This document shows positions 46,101 to 62,270 of a stretch of 64,000 bases of DNA, in pieces. The position numbers and the translations under genes were made by a program. Within the stretch, counting starts at the first letter, position 1, and the number at the start of each line of letters is the position of its first letter. The notes beneath the pieces were generated by a model, which searched no databases, was not told the origin of the DNA, and worked only from the letters and a program-made list of their open reading frames with translations. The DNA is from Urechis unicinctus (Eukaryota > Annelida > Polychaeta > Xenopneusta > Urechidae): NCBI GenBank assembly GCA_034190875.2, contig CM067357.1, forward strand, positions 20,537,462-20,601,461, read 5' to 3'.

Positions 46101-48799
46101 TTAGATGCTTCATTTTTACCGCATTTGACTGAACAAAATTTTAGTGCACTTGTAGACACAACCGTCAGAATTTATATGGGGCGGTTTAGTGCTACTACTG
46201 GCGACCTACTTGAGCAGCCGGCAAACGTTTCCGATGGAACTCTCACTCCTTTGGCGCTAGGAAATAGTAATGCGGGAGGTGTTAGGGTAATTATCAAGTT
46301 AGCGGATCATTGCATTTATCGTCACAGTTCCCCCATCATTCAATCAACAAATGTTGGGGAAATACCACAGCGCAACATGAAATTGAAAAACTAAAGTTTA
46401 CAGGATTATTGCATTTCAAAAGGCGTGTATTGACAAATATTCCGTGGCATATAGGCAAAACGATAGATTGTGAGGGTACATCATTACGATGGCGGTGATC
46501 AGATTCTAATGGATGTGGTTAGATATAAATTACTAAAGCTCGTGCGTATGTTAGACATTATTATGACTACAAACGAATCCTACACTCCAATGAGATCTAC
46601 ATAAAATCAAGCATAACGTATGCATGTTTAAGATGTAATTGGCTCATTTTGGCATAAAAGAACATGCTTTTCTGTCTAGCTTAGTGCAAATGACATATGA
46701 TTTCCATTCAAAGCTCTGGTATAGTTTATATATGTTTTATTGCTAGACACAACTTTGATTGCGACACCATTTATTGTGAAACCACATTCATTGTAAAACA
46801 ATAAGGCCTTATGCAAAACGTTATTTTGTTTACGTGCTAAAATCAGAGAAGCGTCGGTGCCTACCGGCCATTTGAGCCACCAAACATATGATAAAGAAAT
46901 ACTCGGATCAGATGTTGAAATCAGATTCCAATGGCACAGGTTCCAGGTGGATCGAATGATTTGTATCCAATCGCATAACTAACGGCAAGTAGCGTATATA
47001 CCATCAAAATTCTATCTTGTGTCGTTATAAAATCTTGTCACTCAAAGCGAAATAAGCCAATTTTGTTTTTAAGAATACATTATTTTGCAATATCCACAAT
47101 TGTGCACTTTACAGCTAACGTTGTGACAAGCCTCGCCTTACTGAACTTAGCAAAATGTGAATAAGGTAATAGTTTTCGTCACTTCTATTCCCTATGCGCA
47201 GCATACATTGAAGCGTGCGTGAATAATATGTACAATTGGATTATGTGCATTCGTACATGGGTAACAGATGCTCCTCAACCTATTTATGATACTTATGTTT
47301 GTAAATGTTACTAATATTATTGACATGACTCGCTAAGTATTATCAGTTCGTAATATATCTTAGAAATATATCTAAAATTATTATTCAATTACAACGCCAT
47401 ACTAATAGGAGTCACAATGCGGGTATGGATTGCATCAGAGTAAATGGCGAAAATTGTTCCTAATCATGCTGTTTGTGTATGGCGTTACGTTATATTCAGA
47501 GAAGCACCTGACATATTACACAATTGACCAGCTTATTGCGTCCCCTGATTTCATGGGCGCAACCAAAATAACTATAAAATGCCAAATTGCCTCATCGATC
47601 ATATATCTCATTTTGGCACTAAGCACATTGAAAACCACGAGTGACGTAACTAGCCTTGGTTATATTGAGACCTTCGTCTTTCGAAAGTGACTTGTTTGGA
47701 ATGCAAATGGGCAATCACAGCCAGCTTGACGTTGCTTGTCGCTTTCATGTAAGAAAGCTTCGATCCAGTTTGCACACATTTTCAGTGAATAATGTACCAC
47801 TTTGTTAAAATAAAACTATTTATCGCTCATCAAAAATGGGTCCTTTGAACAAGCTGACATTTGTAGCAAATACCCACTCTCTGACTTTAAAGTGACGCTG
47901 GTTAGACTCGCATGTAATTGCCTATCAAATAGAGCAATATAGTAAATTGAGAACTAGCAAAATGTTTCTGCCACAAAATAGCCATGACTATGCTACCTGC
48001 AAAACAACAGGTGTTTAAAGGTATTATGCAATAAATGTGACGCCAGCAAATTAAGTTTGCGTTCGTTGATATTTGAGATTTTCAAACGGAAAATTATTTT
48101 GTTAGATTTTGCAATTGCTAAACCGATATCATGACATCCCATTCAATGCAATCAATTTGCAAGTCGGTTGCTTACGTTATCCATTTCATCACATCTATTG
48201 ATATGCCACTTATTGTTTCATTTACGTCTCGGTACCTTGAATATTCTAGCGAGGTAACACAGACTATGAATAGCAAGTGTAACCATTGTGTCGACAAACA
48301 AAAAAGAACATGGAATCTATAATCTTGCCATTTTCAAAATATGTACATTTAACATTGAGCAAACGACAAATCACATGTCCTGTTCGGAGTTTGCCTGTTA
48401 TTTGACAAGTCTTCTGATTAATGAGATAAGGGCTCATATTAACTTTTGTTGGGTGCTGCGTCGAGGAATCGGTACTTATTATTAAATGTTATGTTACGGG
48501 TCACAATTATCTATCAGCCCCTACAGCCATATTATTCCATCAACCAGCACCGACACCATTACTGTTGTTAAACACTAGCTCACCAAAGCACAAAATCAAA
48601 TCCTGTTTCTCTACATAACATGCTAACCAACAACGCGTATATATATGACCAAAAGTATATACCAGGATTATAAAGTGGCAAAAAGATATTTATTTGCATT
48701 AAACCTTTTGATTATATCATTTTAGATATGCCGAATTAATTATTAAAAAGTAATGATAATAAAGATTGTCTACGAGGGGTTAGAGTCTACGAATGGTTG
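43177..48799. other. no gene seen
   Basis: Over 5 kb of AT-rich DNA. The longest frames (about 113 codons at 45122-45463, -) show no domain or composition signal. Confidence 0.5.
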
Positions 48800-48942
<143 letters not shown>

Positions 48943-49435
48943 ATACGTATAAATCCTACCTTTCGTGCCAAATATGTTTGCGTATATATGCGGAATATGA
49001 AACATTTGAAATATTTTCAGTCATAATGGATTAGAATTATAATAAAGTTGTATATACGATTATAAAGAGCCATTTGCAGCGTTTTGCTAACTTATTGTAA
49101 GCTGTAAATAACGAATTATGAGAATAAATACAGTAATATCGGTGATAAAATTTATAATTAACATAATCTACGCCCATGTTTAAAACATTATTTTGACCAT
49201 AAGGGCAAAAGTATATATTGCTGCAAAGAAGATATAAAGGGAATCAGGTTATGTCAACGAATGGTGAGTTGTTAAATTTTAATTTCGCTATGACATTAAA
49301 AAATCCAAGAAATCATTCAAAAAAGATTATCTTTGTACGTTGTTAAGACTATACTATCATATTGAAATGGTCAAAACAAAAATTTTGCAAACATTTTGAA
49401 AAGTGCATTGACTTTATATATCATTTTGTGGATCC

Positions 49436-49470
49436 AAATATATATATATATATATATATATATTTTTATA

Positions 49471-49519
<49 letters not shown>
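49436..49519. repeat. (AT)n tract
   Basis: Two AT runs separated by a short TTTTTATATACCC segment. Confidence 0.95.
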
Positions 49520-49520
<1 letters not shown>

Positions 49521-51699
49521 TTTTGCTGCCCGTCTACGGCTGCTAGTGAAACAATAAACGCTATAGCATCCTATACCCTAGATAGGCGATATAACCTATC
49601 TGTATCCATCTCAATTACCTTATGTAACACCTGAACAACATTTGCAAGCAGCAGATCGTTTGACCCAGTGTTTTGCTCGCAATATGTAACATAACGTGCA
49701 TTTACTCGGTTGAAACTGATGTTCTGATTATTGATTGCTCCTTCAAGTGAGCCAATAAGTACAGCATTATTGTTTTAAGAATAACATAATTAGGCGCAAT
49801 AACATAATTAGGCGCAACAATCTTGTCACCTGATATGTGCATCACGTCAGCTTGCTACAATATGTGTGCATTTACTTACTGCAGGTTTATGAGCAGCATC
49901 CCGATACTTATGATTCAATCAGCCGCGGGAATGGTGGAAAGGTACTTCAAGGCCAAACATCATCGAAATAGAATAATTCAATTCACTGATGCTTTATGTT
50001 TTGCCTATTACCATTCTACAATGAATTACCCATCCAAATTAGAATTTAACACCTTTTTATACCCTGGATCTATACGGCAGTATAGGGAGCTGTCGGTGGT
50101 CAAATTTTGCGTGCGCTTGAACGTAATAGTTGAATCAACGCTGTAAAATCCTAACTCTTAGATTGTCATCATAACCCTTGTACCATCCTAAATTCTGATA
50201 TACGTAGCTATTTGCCTTAAACATATTGTAGCAAACTAACGAGACGGATGGTTTCCGCCAATGCAGCAATTACGTACAGTGAAAACTTCCCATAAATCAT
50301 TATTCAGATGCAGATCGCTTATTCTGCAATATCAGAGTCGTTAGGACACGCCAATGGAATATATCTAAAATCCCACAAAATGTAACGAGTTATTTAACAA
50401 AACAAGGAAAGCGCCTCTCTTAAGGCAAATAGAGAACGACCCATGATGCAGCTTAATGAGTCTCATTGGCAAAAAGACAGCTAAGAGGAAAACAAACTCA
50501 ATGAGTGCCGTCTGCATTGGTTGGTCAAGATACTGAATAAAGACGATTGGATTAGGTTTGCTCGATGTCGTTAATAATCATTCAAGTGTCATTCAGACAA
50601 TACTAATAACGATATCGCATCACAGCGTATTTTGAAAGGAATATGAAAACAAACAAGCCATATTGAATTTTATTTTACCGAATTATGCATCCATCTCAAC
50701 AACGATAGCTAGCTGCATCATGTAGAGATGTCTAGCTACAATCTCTTCCGACAATGTGAACTTCACCATGGCCAAGCCGATATCAGCGAATGTCCATCTT
50801 ATCGTATGCTATGACAACTGACGTTGTAGAAATAATTAAGCGGTTTTACAAGTGGTGCTGTTGGTGCAGTAGCAGTGTAGCTGGGAATAGTCTTGTCGCT
50901 TGGTTGCACATAGATATCAAGACGCTCTCTGTATCAATGAGTACTATTTTGCAGAAGACCGGTACCATACTCGCTCTTAATACTGTAAATGGGTCAAGCT
51001 GTTTGGAAATGTAACCTTTCCCACCGTGACATTTTCATGCATGGTAGTTTGTTTTGCTTACTGCATGGCTGATGATAATGTGACGAATTGATGAGGCTCA
51101 AGTTGTTCTTACCTAACGTCAACTCATCCTAGTTTATAAGGACTGACATTATGCCCTGCATTATACACAGCTGTTCCGGTGCAGCTAAACGGTCTCGATA
51201 TATTAATGGATCCGTACAGCGATATATTATTGCCTTATAAGACCAATCATTTTATTATTCAAATCCCCTGCCGCCAAATAATATTCAATTTAGACCATTT
51301 ATGAGAGCGAGCAGCTTCGTCATGTGGCCTGTATAAGCTGCTCTTGTACAGACAACGATGTTTAATTTTACGCCGCCATTTACGGGACAAGCATAAAGCA
51401 AGTAATAGTCACATCAACGCAATAGGCAGGGATTCATTTACCAAATCAATGAGATTATCTTCCATGTGTGACAAATAGGTGGTTACATGGCGCTTATTAA
51501 ATCATACAATAAACTTCTTACATGACACTTAACGATTCGCTGTTCGTGCAATCTCATTCAGTGGCGAGACATATTTTTGTTATTTTTTTAGTTACACTTC
51601 ATCTTGTTGAGATGGCTATAAACCGCTAAAAACCCGAGCGTTGATTGTTAAGCTCTGCAATCGGACATAATAATATGCATGTAATATTATGATACGTAC
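49520..51699. other. no gene seen
   Basis: AT-rich; the longest frame is 107 codons (49823-50146, +), unrecognised. A short tandem AACATAATTAGGCGCAA doubling occurs near 49785-49818. Confidence 0.5.
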
Positions 51700-53960
51700 T
51701 TTACTATAGCTGATTCATTTGTACATCTAACCAGCACTGAAATGCAACGTTTTTTCATGTAACTTACCGTTGTATCTGTGAGCCTCGATAACACGTTTAC
51801 AGAGGTACCGAATCTTATGAATGGCCACATTTCTGAGGCTTTCTCCAGCGACATTATTTGACATTTAAGTCATTTTTGTACGACTTAACGTTGGTTAAGG
51901 CGAATACAAGAATCACAATTAACCATTTTGTTCTGTATATCCGTGAATATCCCAGCAAATTGAATAATCTTTTCACATTTTAGTGGTTACCTAGGTTTGC
52001 CTACAAGTTCTATAGTTTTCGTATTATGATGAATCAATAGATCGAATATACGCTTGTCCTGCAGAAGACAGAGAAATTGACAAAATGTGATTTAATGCAG
52101 AACATCGTTTATCGCGCATTGGCCCGGGGTATAACTTGCACCAGCGATGCGTAGGCGGCAGAAGAAGTTCCCTCGATTATATTACCGCCGACAACCTGCG
52201 TCTCGTAAATCTGTAACCTCCAGCGTGGAATCATCAATTTGATGTTGTTCATCACGACTAAAACTAAGCTCATAATGCATCTTATATAAAATGTTAAATG
52301 TTAAATGTCAAAACAAACAATGTCTATATTCCAAGCAGTGAAGCTTGATACCTAAGCCCGGCTAAATGAATGTTGATATATACAGCTAGTAATACCTAGT
52401 TCGTAGATAATGCGCGATATATGCAAACCATTACCATAGATTTCGTCCTAGGCACACTTACATCCCAATACGTCTTGGGTATACCGCCACGTGCATGGTT
52501 TTTGCCCTAGCAATTACCAATACTGCCTCATATCACAAATATTTCGTTAAGTTAGCAAACCTTCAACATATTGATATGTATGTTCTTTGTTATTAATCTG
52601 ATTGCTGTTCATCATACGTGAATATACTTTCCAATGAGCATCTATATGATAAGTGTTATGATGGTCTTTATTCTGGACGTGTTTTTACCGTGAATAAAAA
52701 TAGTTTGCCTCTTGGCGAGAAATATCAATTAACAATTTTTGTTATATGATCCTAAAGTGGCATCTAATTGGCGTTTGAAAGTGCAATTTAAAGTGATCAA
52801 AAGGGACGCAAAGCAAGCAACATCATCTGCAACTACTTTTTGTATGATTTCACATAAGTAGCTCTTTATTTCTGAATTCACCTGCGGCGGCAGTTTGTTT
52901 TGAAAAGCTATCATTTATTCGTAATGGTCCCCTAACATTATGGACTCGAGTTAGTTGTACTATACATTTTGTTAATAGATATGGATTAGAAATATTATTG
53001 ACTCATGTGAGTAAGCTATCTTTTCCCTGCCATTATGAGTTATCGTATCGCTGATAAAATTAGGGTCATTGTGGGCAATACCAATTCCTTATCTCACAAG
53101 TCTCATTCAAATATCTCAAATCCCTTTTAACGATAACCCTTCCAGTGTGCGACGCAGCTGTTGAATTGTTTGCGATCAGTTATATCGTGCAGAGTTGTCG
53201 TTTATGTCACATCAAAAAATTTAAAACACCGCATCATCCAATATATGACATACTTAGCTGGTACGCTAACCTAGTGAGCTTGCTACGCGTTACAATATGT
53301 AATACAAATCATTTATGGAAGAGTTAGTAAATTCAAGATCTTAAAAATCACATGCCTTTCAACGCAATTTGTGCAATCCCAATTCCTTATCTCAATAAGT
53401 CTCATTCAAATATCTCAAATCCTTTTAACGCAGCAACATAAAAAAAATTTTAAAACACCGCATCATATGGTACGCTAACCTAGTAAGCTTGCTACGTGCG
53501 TTTGTTGTTAGGTGAACAACAAGTGCGTTTAAAGTTTGGAAAAGAAGCATATATTAATACATGTGTTTTTCGTACTCAGGGTATCAGCATAAAAAACTGT
53601 AGCAATATCACGATGCTTCGAATCATGCAAACCATTACGCTGTCAAATCCATTAATATATAATTATATATAATAATATGTAAAACAATTTAATACAAATA
53701 AAGTATGTATCAATGTCTCTTGTGCATTTTCTAGCGACTTTTTTTAAATTATATCTTTTGTAATAGTTGAGGTCATAAAGTCATAAGGAGTATTTGATAT
53801 GTTACGCGTTTTTTGCTATATTGTTAATAAATCCCAGGCTTTTTTTTGCGAGTTCAGCAATTATTATGCATTTGCCTTTGCGTCGCACCCAATGATTTAG
53901 TTTTGATAGGATAATTACATTAGGTGATTGGATGCCAGTTCTGTGGGATAGACTGTAGCC
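51700..53960 (+). repeat. old segmental duplication, copy 1
   Basis: Shares ordered blocks with 54300-57750: CCAGCACTGAAATGCAA, AATCTTATGAATGGCCAC, CATCAATTTGATGTTGTTCA, GCAATTACCAATACTGC, TCACCTGCGGC, GGGTCATTGTGGGCAATACC, CGAATCATGCAAACCATT and ATTATGCATTTGC. A partial extra copy of 53085-53300 lies at about 53370-53500. No reading frame is conserved between copies. Confidence 0.85.
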
Positions 53961-54299
53961 ACATCCGACTAGATCAAGCATAACTCTGACACAGTCTTGC
54001 AATACGCCGCGTTATAGTATACATATGGGCATATTAGCTGCCTCTGTTCCGTGACGCTGTTTCTCCAGCCGCTCTACAAGCTCAATACCGTCAGTCGTGA
54101 TCCACCAAAACCTTAAGGACGCACAAGGAGCACGCCTTTGCAAACCAATTTTCATTTTACTCGTCACTCGTGCGTACCGTTACTCTGCCTCAATAGCTCT
54201 ATGCAACATCCTGACGTTCTGCTTGCTAAACTTATTGCAATGTTATTAGATGCACATGATCTAAGCAAAAACACTCGGAAGACTTGATAACCAAGAAAC

Positions 54300-57200
54300 G
54301 GCTACAGCTGATTTGTTTGAATATCTAGCCAGCACTGAAATGCAATGTAATTTAAAGTAATTTACCGTTGTTTCTGTGAGCCTTGATTACACGTTTAGGG
54401 ATATATAGAATCTTATGAATGGCCACTTTTCTAAGGATCTCCCAAACGGCGATATGTGACATTCGAGTCACGTTTGTGCGACTCAACGCTAGCTAAGACG
54501 CACACAAGAATATAACCATTTCGTTCTGTATGAACATCCTGGCAAACGTTCTTGAAAGCGACATTGCATAATCTTTGCCGACTAAAGTGATTACCTATGC
54601 TTACCTGCAAGTTCTATAGTTATCATATTATAGTGGGTCAACAGATCGAATATACGCTTATCCTGTAGACATCCTGAAATATGGCCAACATCGTTTCTAT
54701 TAAACGAAGGATCATTATATCTAATCAGTTATTCATTCCTCAGCAACCATGGGTATGTATTTGAAAATGGGATGCTGCATGTAACTTTTTTGCATTCAAG
54801 GTAGCTAAGTGATGCTTTTATGAATCGTGGCTGCGTAGCAGCACTATCGAACCATACAGTTGGCAAACCTTCAATCTATTCAGCTAAACGACCCTAATTC
54901 TACTTATTATTGCAGCTTGATATGGAATATTATTATGTCACGGCTAAAGGGTTTTGGTTCAGCAATCATAGATATAACCTGCAGAAAATTTAACAAAAAG
55001 TGATTTAATGCAGAGCATGGTTTATCAAGCATTGGCACTGGCGGCATACGGTGTACTGTCGATTTTATTATCCGCAACAACCTACGTCTAGTAAATCTGT
55101 ATCTTTTAGCGTTGAGACATCAATTTGATGTTGTTCATCGCAACTACAACTAAGTTAATAACGACACCTCATTTAAAACGATAACATGTTTTCTAGAATA
55201 GCATTGTATGCTTTAGCAATAAAGATCAATATTGATATCGGAAACATGTTCCTAAATGGATAAATCTGATAAGGAAGCTTAGTTAGTCACAAATAGAGGT
55301 GTGAGGTGTGGCTCATCATGTGCCATTTCTTTCTACTTTCATACAAAGCGGCTAACTTACGGTGTGGGAGATGCTGTCGGTCTTAATGTGTGGAAGCTGT
55401 TGTTGTTTCTTCGTAGCTAAAGCTGCTGTCGGTATTATGTTGTGGGAGATGACCGTCCTCTAAATCATCCTGCGCATATTCAAGCCAACGATAAACAGAC
55501 TGTTTATCAGTATTTCTATTTCCACAAATAAATTCATTTTCGTGTTACGAATATATGAATCATGGTGCTGTAAATTAATTCCGCGGTAACGGCAACAAAA
55601 TGTATGGGGCTGTTGAGGAAGAAAATTATACTCAGGTGTAAGTACTATCGATTGTTATCCGCTTCAGGGGGCAGGTAAAACAAACATCATCTTGATTTTA
55701 ATTGATATTGCTACTCGATGTAGCCAATATGTCAAGGTATATATTAGAATTATCCCATTTTTCTGCCACTTGTTGCTTCAGTCTCCTCCTCTCTCGAATA
55801 AATGATCCCCAGGTGTTACTGCGTTATAATATTCACATACAACAACAGGTATGTGTTACTACTGCAGCACACATCTATATAAGCAAGTGGTTATAGACAA
55901 GTTATCCTCATTTCTAGCTCTGCAGTTTTAGAATATTGACTCTAATACAGGCCATTCAAGCCCGTCAATGTTTGCAAAACACCAATTAGGTCTGATGACT
56001 TAACATGCGCATTGTCGAATCTATATATTTCAAACGCTTTCGTCTTTGCTGCCAATGCAATGATCATTTAATATTTCCTGTCTTGATTTGAAAAGCTTAT
56101 TCTTAACTTTAAGTTGCGTGGATCTTTTACATAGACACCATATGACATCAGAAGGGTTGAGCATATCAACGAGTATACGGCGTCAGTTTTTACTACACTT
56201 ATGATGAATTATTGCAGAGATAAATTTGATCTTTGACCAATGTCATACGGTACAGAAATTTTGTTCTCACCATTGGTATATGAAACTATGTTGGCATCCT
56301 AAAATCTGAGTACGTCTTCAATTTAGCTACGCGTGGTTTTCTCCTTAGCAATTACCAATACTGCGTCATATCACAAACATTTCTTTACACTACCTTATCA
56401 TCAGCATATTGATATATTGTTGTAGATCCGAATGCTGTTAATGAGCCGTGTATCTGATTTCTAGTGAGCCTCTTTATAATTAGTGTTATAATGGTCTATA
56501 TTCTCGACTTGTTTTTATAGATAGATTTGGTTGACCTGTTGGCGATCAATGAGCAAGTTTGTTATATGATTCAAAAGTGGCATCTAACTGGCGTTTGAGA
56601 GTGTAATTTCCAGCTATAGCTCACCAGAACGTGAACAATAAGGACGCAAAACAAGCTACATCCTCTGCTACTAAATGGTATATGATTTCAAGTAAGAAGA
56701 TCTATATTTATGTATTCACCTGCGGCCGCTGTTTATTTTAGAATGTTATCATCTATTCGTAATGGTCTATTCAAATTATTGACTCGAGTAAGCTATGCCA
56801 TACATTGTTTGGATATATATAGAGCACAAATGTTACGTACACCTGTGCCTCAGTTATGTTTTCTTTGCAATCATGAGTTATCTTATCGTTGATGCTAATG
56901 GGTCATTGTGGGCAATACCAATTCTTTATTTCCATAATTGTCATTACAATATATCAAATCCCCTCCTTGTGTGCAGCGCAATAGGTGGATTTATGGCAGT
57001 TAATAGAATGGTGCAGAATTATGGTTTATGTAACATAGAGGATTAAAAACACCCCATCATCCAGTATATGACATAAAATGGTATGCCAACCTAGTAGGCT
57101 TGCTACGCTTGACAATATCTTTTACACAATCATTTATTGAAGAGGCACCAATCTATTCTGCTTTGTGTATATCGAACTCAAAATATCAACATAAGAAGAA

Positions 57201-57750
57201 ACGTAAGATAATGAACAAGTTTTGCAACATTCAACATAATGAAGCTTAACGTTTGCGATATAACAATACTTCGAATCATGCAAACCATTTCGCTGTCAAT
57301 TCCACCCTTATATAATTATATGTAATAATATATATACCTATTCAATGCCGTATATATCAATGCCATTTGTGCTAATGTTAGTGACTCTTTTGTAATAATG
57401 TTTTTGATATAACAGTTATTTTTCATGTCCCAATGTTGATTCTTACAAGCATATGCTGTCATGCAGTGTTCAATTCTGATTTATTCGTTTTATAATTGTG
57501 AGCAACGACAAGCTAATGTGCAGCCGGCCAATTAACGATCACACAGAACGGAATTTACTTCCTAACAGCCTTAATCTATTAAATGCATGTTTTGTTAAAT
57601 CCATCAGAATAAAATGTCTATAACTGGGAGCTATATTGTTGATAAATCTCAGGATTTTGTTTGTAGAGTTGAGCAAATATTATGCATTTACATTTGCGTC
57701 GAAACCAATGATTTAGTGTCGTTCAGATGATTACGATAGATGATTTTAAT
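54300..57750 (+). repeat. old segmental duplication, copy 2
   Basis: Same block order and orientation as 51700-53960, but about 1.1 kb longer because of material between roughly 55200 and 56300 that is absent from copy 1. The two copies are 340 bp apart. Confidence 0.85.
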
Positions 57751-60700
57751 GAGTAAAGAAACAAGTTGATCTACTTATGCCCAGTATTTTTCACAAGTAA
57801 TAGATTACGAAGTAGATGTTGGAGTTAATTACCCTAGTTATTTACCTTAGGTTTTTATCTGTTGGCAGCGGCCAAGGTGGCCGTATATATGATATGTAAC
57901 TGTTGATGTGCATGTGAGGTCTCAAATGTCATGTCCGTGCCATGTCCGTTGCAGTGTTGTATTAGTAATGCAATTCCAAATAAGTTATTGAATACTTCTA
58001 TATTGAGGACAACTTTAAGGGATCACTAAGACTAAAGGAGTTGAACATAGCCAATACCGTGTTCCTTGCTATACTAATACGAGTCTGTGACATCGGTAGG
58101 GTACACAAATATGTTTATAGCACATGTCACGTTGTAGATAAATCCAGTGTAAAACTCAATTCAATTCAAGTGATGGTACAATTGGTAAATATGCCCATCG
58201 CCGTAGTATTATACGTCATTATTGTTCAGAATACGGCGTATATTTAGCTTTTAATAATGAAGCACTTGTCTGAATTTGTCTGATAATTGTTAATGGTCTG
58301 GCGATCGAACGTTCATTAGATACATTACTTATATGCTAATCTTGCATCGTTTGTCGTCCTTTGCGCGTATAGGATTGTAGATTAATGGCTTCTAATAGAT
58401 GCGTTAATTAATCCCACTTCTCGATAGGAGCAGTTTTCTCCGATATGGATAAGAAATTCAACAAGTTAGACCTAATGATTCATTGGCGTGCTCAATATTT
58501 CCAAGTGGGTTTACTGAACACGTAGGGAGTCAGCGAGTGAGTATAGCGTTTAATGGCATACCAACACGTATGTGTTATATGGCGCCCATGAACATGTTAG
58601 GAACAGCCCCCTGATACCTAGCATTGACCTGTTCGATGTTTTTATCCGATATATGTATTATTGGAGATTGAAATGATTGAACGGACAATATATGATATAC
58701 ACAAGGTAACGAAAGCAGACTAACGTAGAATCTTCAACCATGCACAACATAACCTTGCCACTGGTTGATGATATATGAATGAGTAATCCACACACCTGCA
58801 TGCACTGTGGAATTCGGATTAATCGACAACCACCAAAACGAGACGCCCATCGTTGATTTATTTACTATTTTAGACAATAGCCGTTACCAGATTTACCATG
58901 CAGTTAACAACCGATATGACAAATAGATGAAGATACGAAAATATAAAATAATAACAAAACAGAATAACCACAGAGGAATCATTACGAAATCGCCGTAGCT
59001 AACATAAATGCGGTCTGCAAATATAAATCAATAACACATCTCTCTCACATAAATGGCGACCAGAACGGAGGAAGTTACATTCGTGACTCAACTTCTAATA
59101 AAGTTTGGATCTCGTCGTGGGTTGCATACTGAACGATAGAAGACTATTTCCTGCCGTTCTATACATTCGTCAACTAGGGCTAAAATTAACCATGGGTTAC
59201 TCTGATATCACCTTTTGCCTGGCAATGGCTACAATATATCCTGATTTATCACCGCAGCATTGATGTAAGGCATATTTGGGAGACCATGCTTATATTAGCT
59301 TACCCTTAGAACTACTGTTTGCGCGCTAGTTTTCGACAAGGTTTCTATGATTGACCAGGGAATTGTGTTCCTGCATCCGGATTTATCGCCTTGATTGAGT
59401 TATTTTTATTCGCTCTATTGGTGCCCTTGACTTTTACCCGATTTATGACAAATGTCTTAATCTAGAGCTTTAAATGTCGTAGAAATCTGCTTCGTATGAG
59501 TCTGTGTTGAAACACGGCACACGGCATTTTTCGCTCTCAGTCACATATATATATATATATATACAATAATTAGGTTACTCAGGCGCGGCTCAACTAATCA
59601 TGCAACCTGTTATGTGATAGACAATCATGGTTTGTTGGTCTTTAATGAAGACACAATCGTACAACATAGATGGCGTATAGACAGTGAATCATTTACCGCT
59701 GAAGAACACAGTTATTGCTCTATCAAGTGGTTTTCAAATATGCAGCCGAATAACTGCCAACTAATGGTTCACTTGGTCAGCAATTGTCGAGCTTCCATGA
59801 AAAATTTGCATCATATAATTTTATTATTAAAACGACATGTCTTTTCTCGTGCGTGTTATATTTACATGTATATTTGGCCCCGCTTTACCGATTGCAACAT
59901 GATTAATTCGCCGGCGAATAATCTGATAGCCAGTTAGCTTTTTCCGTTCCAGGAAGCTGTTTTAATTCAAGGACGAATAAACGAGTGATTTCAAAGCTGC
60001 AACGATAATTTGGTAATCAACGTATATTATCATGATTGATCATAAGCATTACAGCCAATGCAAATTTGCGTAGATCCATTTTGCATCTCTCATTTGTACC
60101 TCAATTTGACAAATTCTTCCATTGAAGCAGTTTCAAAAATATTGGACATTAGCAGCTCCTGTCCAGCTAGACTGTTCAGTATACACGTACGTTTAGTCCA
60201 TTAAAATATTGACGATTCAAACTATGAAATATCCACACTCTCCCATTTTCCGAGGACAAGTTAATATAATTAGGCTGAACACCAGTAACATTGCAATCCA
60301 CCAATGAAGTTGTGATTAAGGATAATCTTTCCAGCTAAAGCTTGTTAGTAGTACTCGCAAAGAAGTACAAGCGGAATTTAATTGCCTAATTCAACAACCA
60401 CAAAAATGCATTCGTGCCAAATAATACGAATTTAAAGTACTCTTCTATGTCAAAGGAGAAGAGCTAATGATGAGAAATGCAAATGATTAGTAGGTTTACT
60501 CGTTTAACAAACCCATAATGTATTAACTTATTCCCGCAGGTATCATTATTCTAAAAATTACAGTGCCATTAGACATGAACTCCAAGCCATGCAATACAAT
60601 CGTCTCCAAGCTAATAAGCTGTTGACCAACTAAACTCGGTTGTTTTGTTCCCAACGACACTTAGCATAGCTTAGAACGAATTATCGCAGCGCAAGTATCA

Positions 60701-61465
60701 TAACCAAATTTATTCGTCTGTGATGATTGTTTGATTCGTACTTAAATGTGATAAGCTGACCGGGCAGCCGATGAAGTATTCATTGGATTTCTCGAATAAT
60801 TGGTAAAATTACATTTACGCCTCGCTTGGCGTTCGCCATGCGACTACAGATTGCAAATTGTTTTAGACGCAATCCTGACATTCTCTATGGTGAGTAGTTT
60901 TCGAACCTGCGTTAAGGATAATCTGAAATGCGAAATATATAACATGACATATCTTAGGTAAGTAGTTTATTTCCTAAAAATAGTCAACCTAGATTTCTTG
61001 GTGCCGTAAATTTCCTCAAACTAAATTCCCGACGAAGTGTTGTTTTCCAAAGCAAACATAAGTATAAAGTGTTTATCTTTTCACACCAATCTATGCTATA
61101 CCCAACGCCCTAGATCGAGTTATGACAAATGTCACAAAGGTGCAACGAGAGCGAAGATTTTATTAGCAACCCAGTTTAACTGCAGATAACTAGTTCTTTG
61201 TAGCAATGACAGAGAAAAGCATTCTCCAACAGAGTGACTACACGAACGATAATAATGGCTAATTTGATAAGATTAGATACATCACACATGCGCATATGTC
61301 TGTTCTCATGAATATCATCAGTACGTTCTAAATAAATTTAACTATAACATTTATTTGAAGCAACATTGCTTCAAGAAGAACTTATTTATGGATGATCTAC
61401 TGACTGCGATTGGCCTTACACGGTGGAATGACTATGAGATAAATCGCAATTATTATGTAGGTATG
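57751..61465. other. no gene seen
   Basis: AT-rich DNA with one short (AT)n (about 59545-59562) and frames up to 107 codons, none recognisable. Confidence 0.5.
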
Positions 61466-62270
<805 letters not shown>

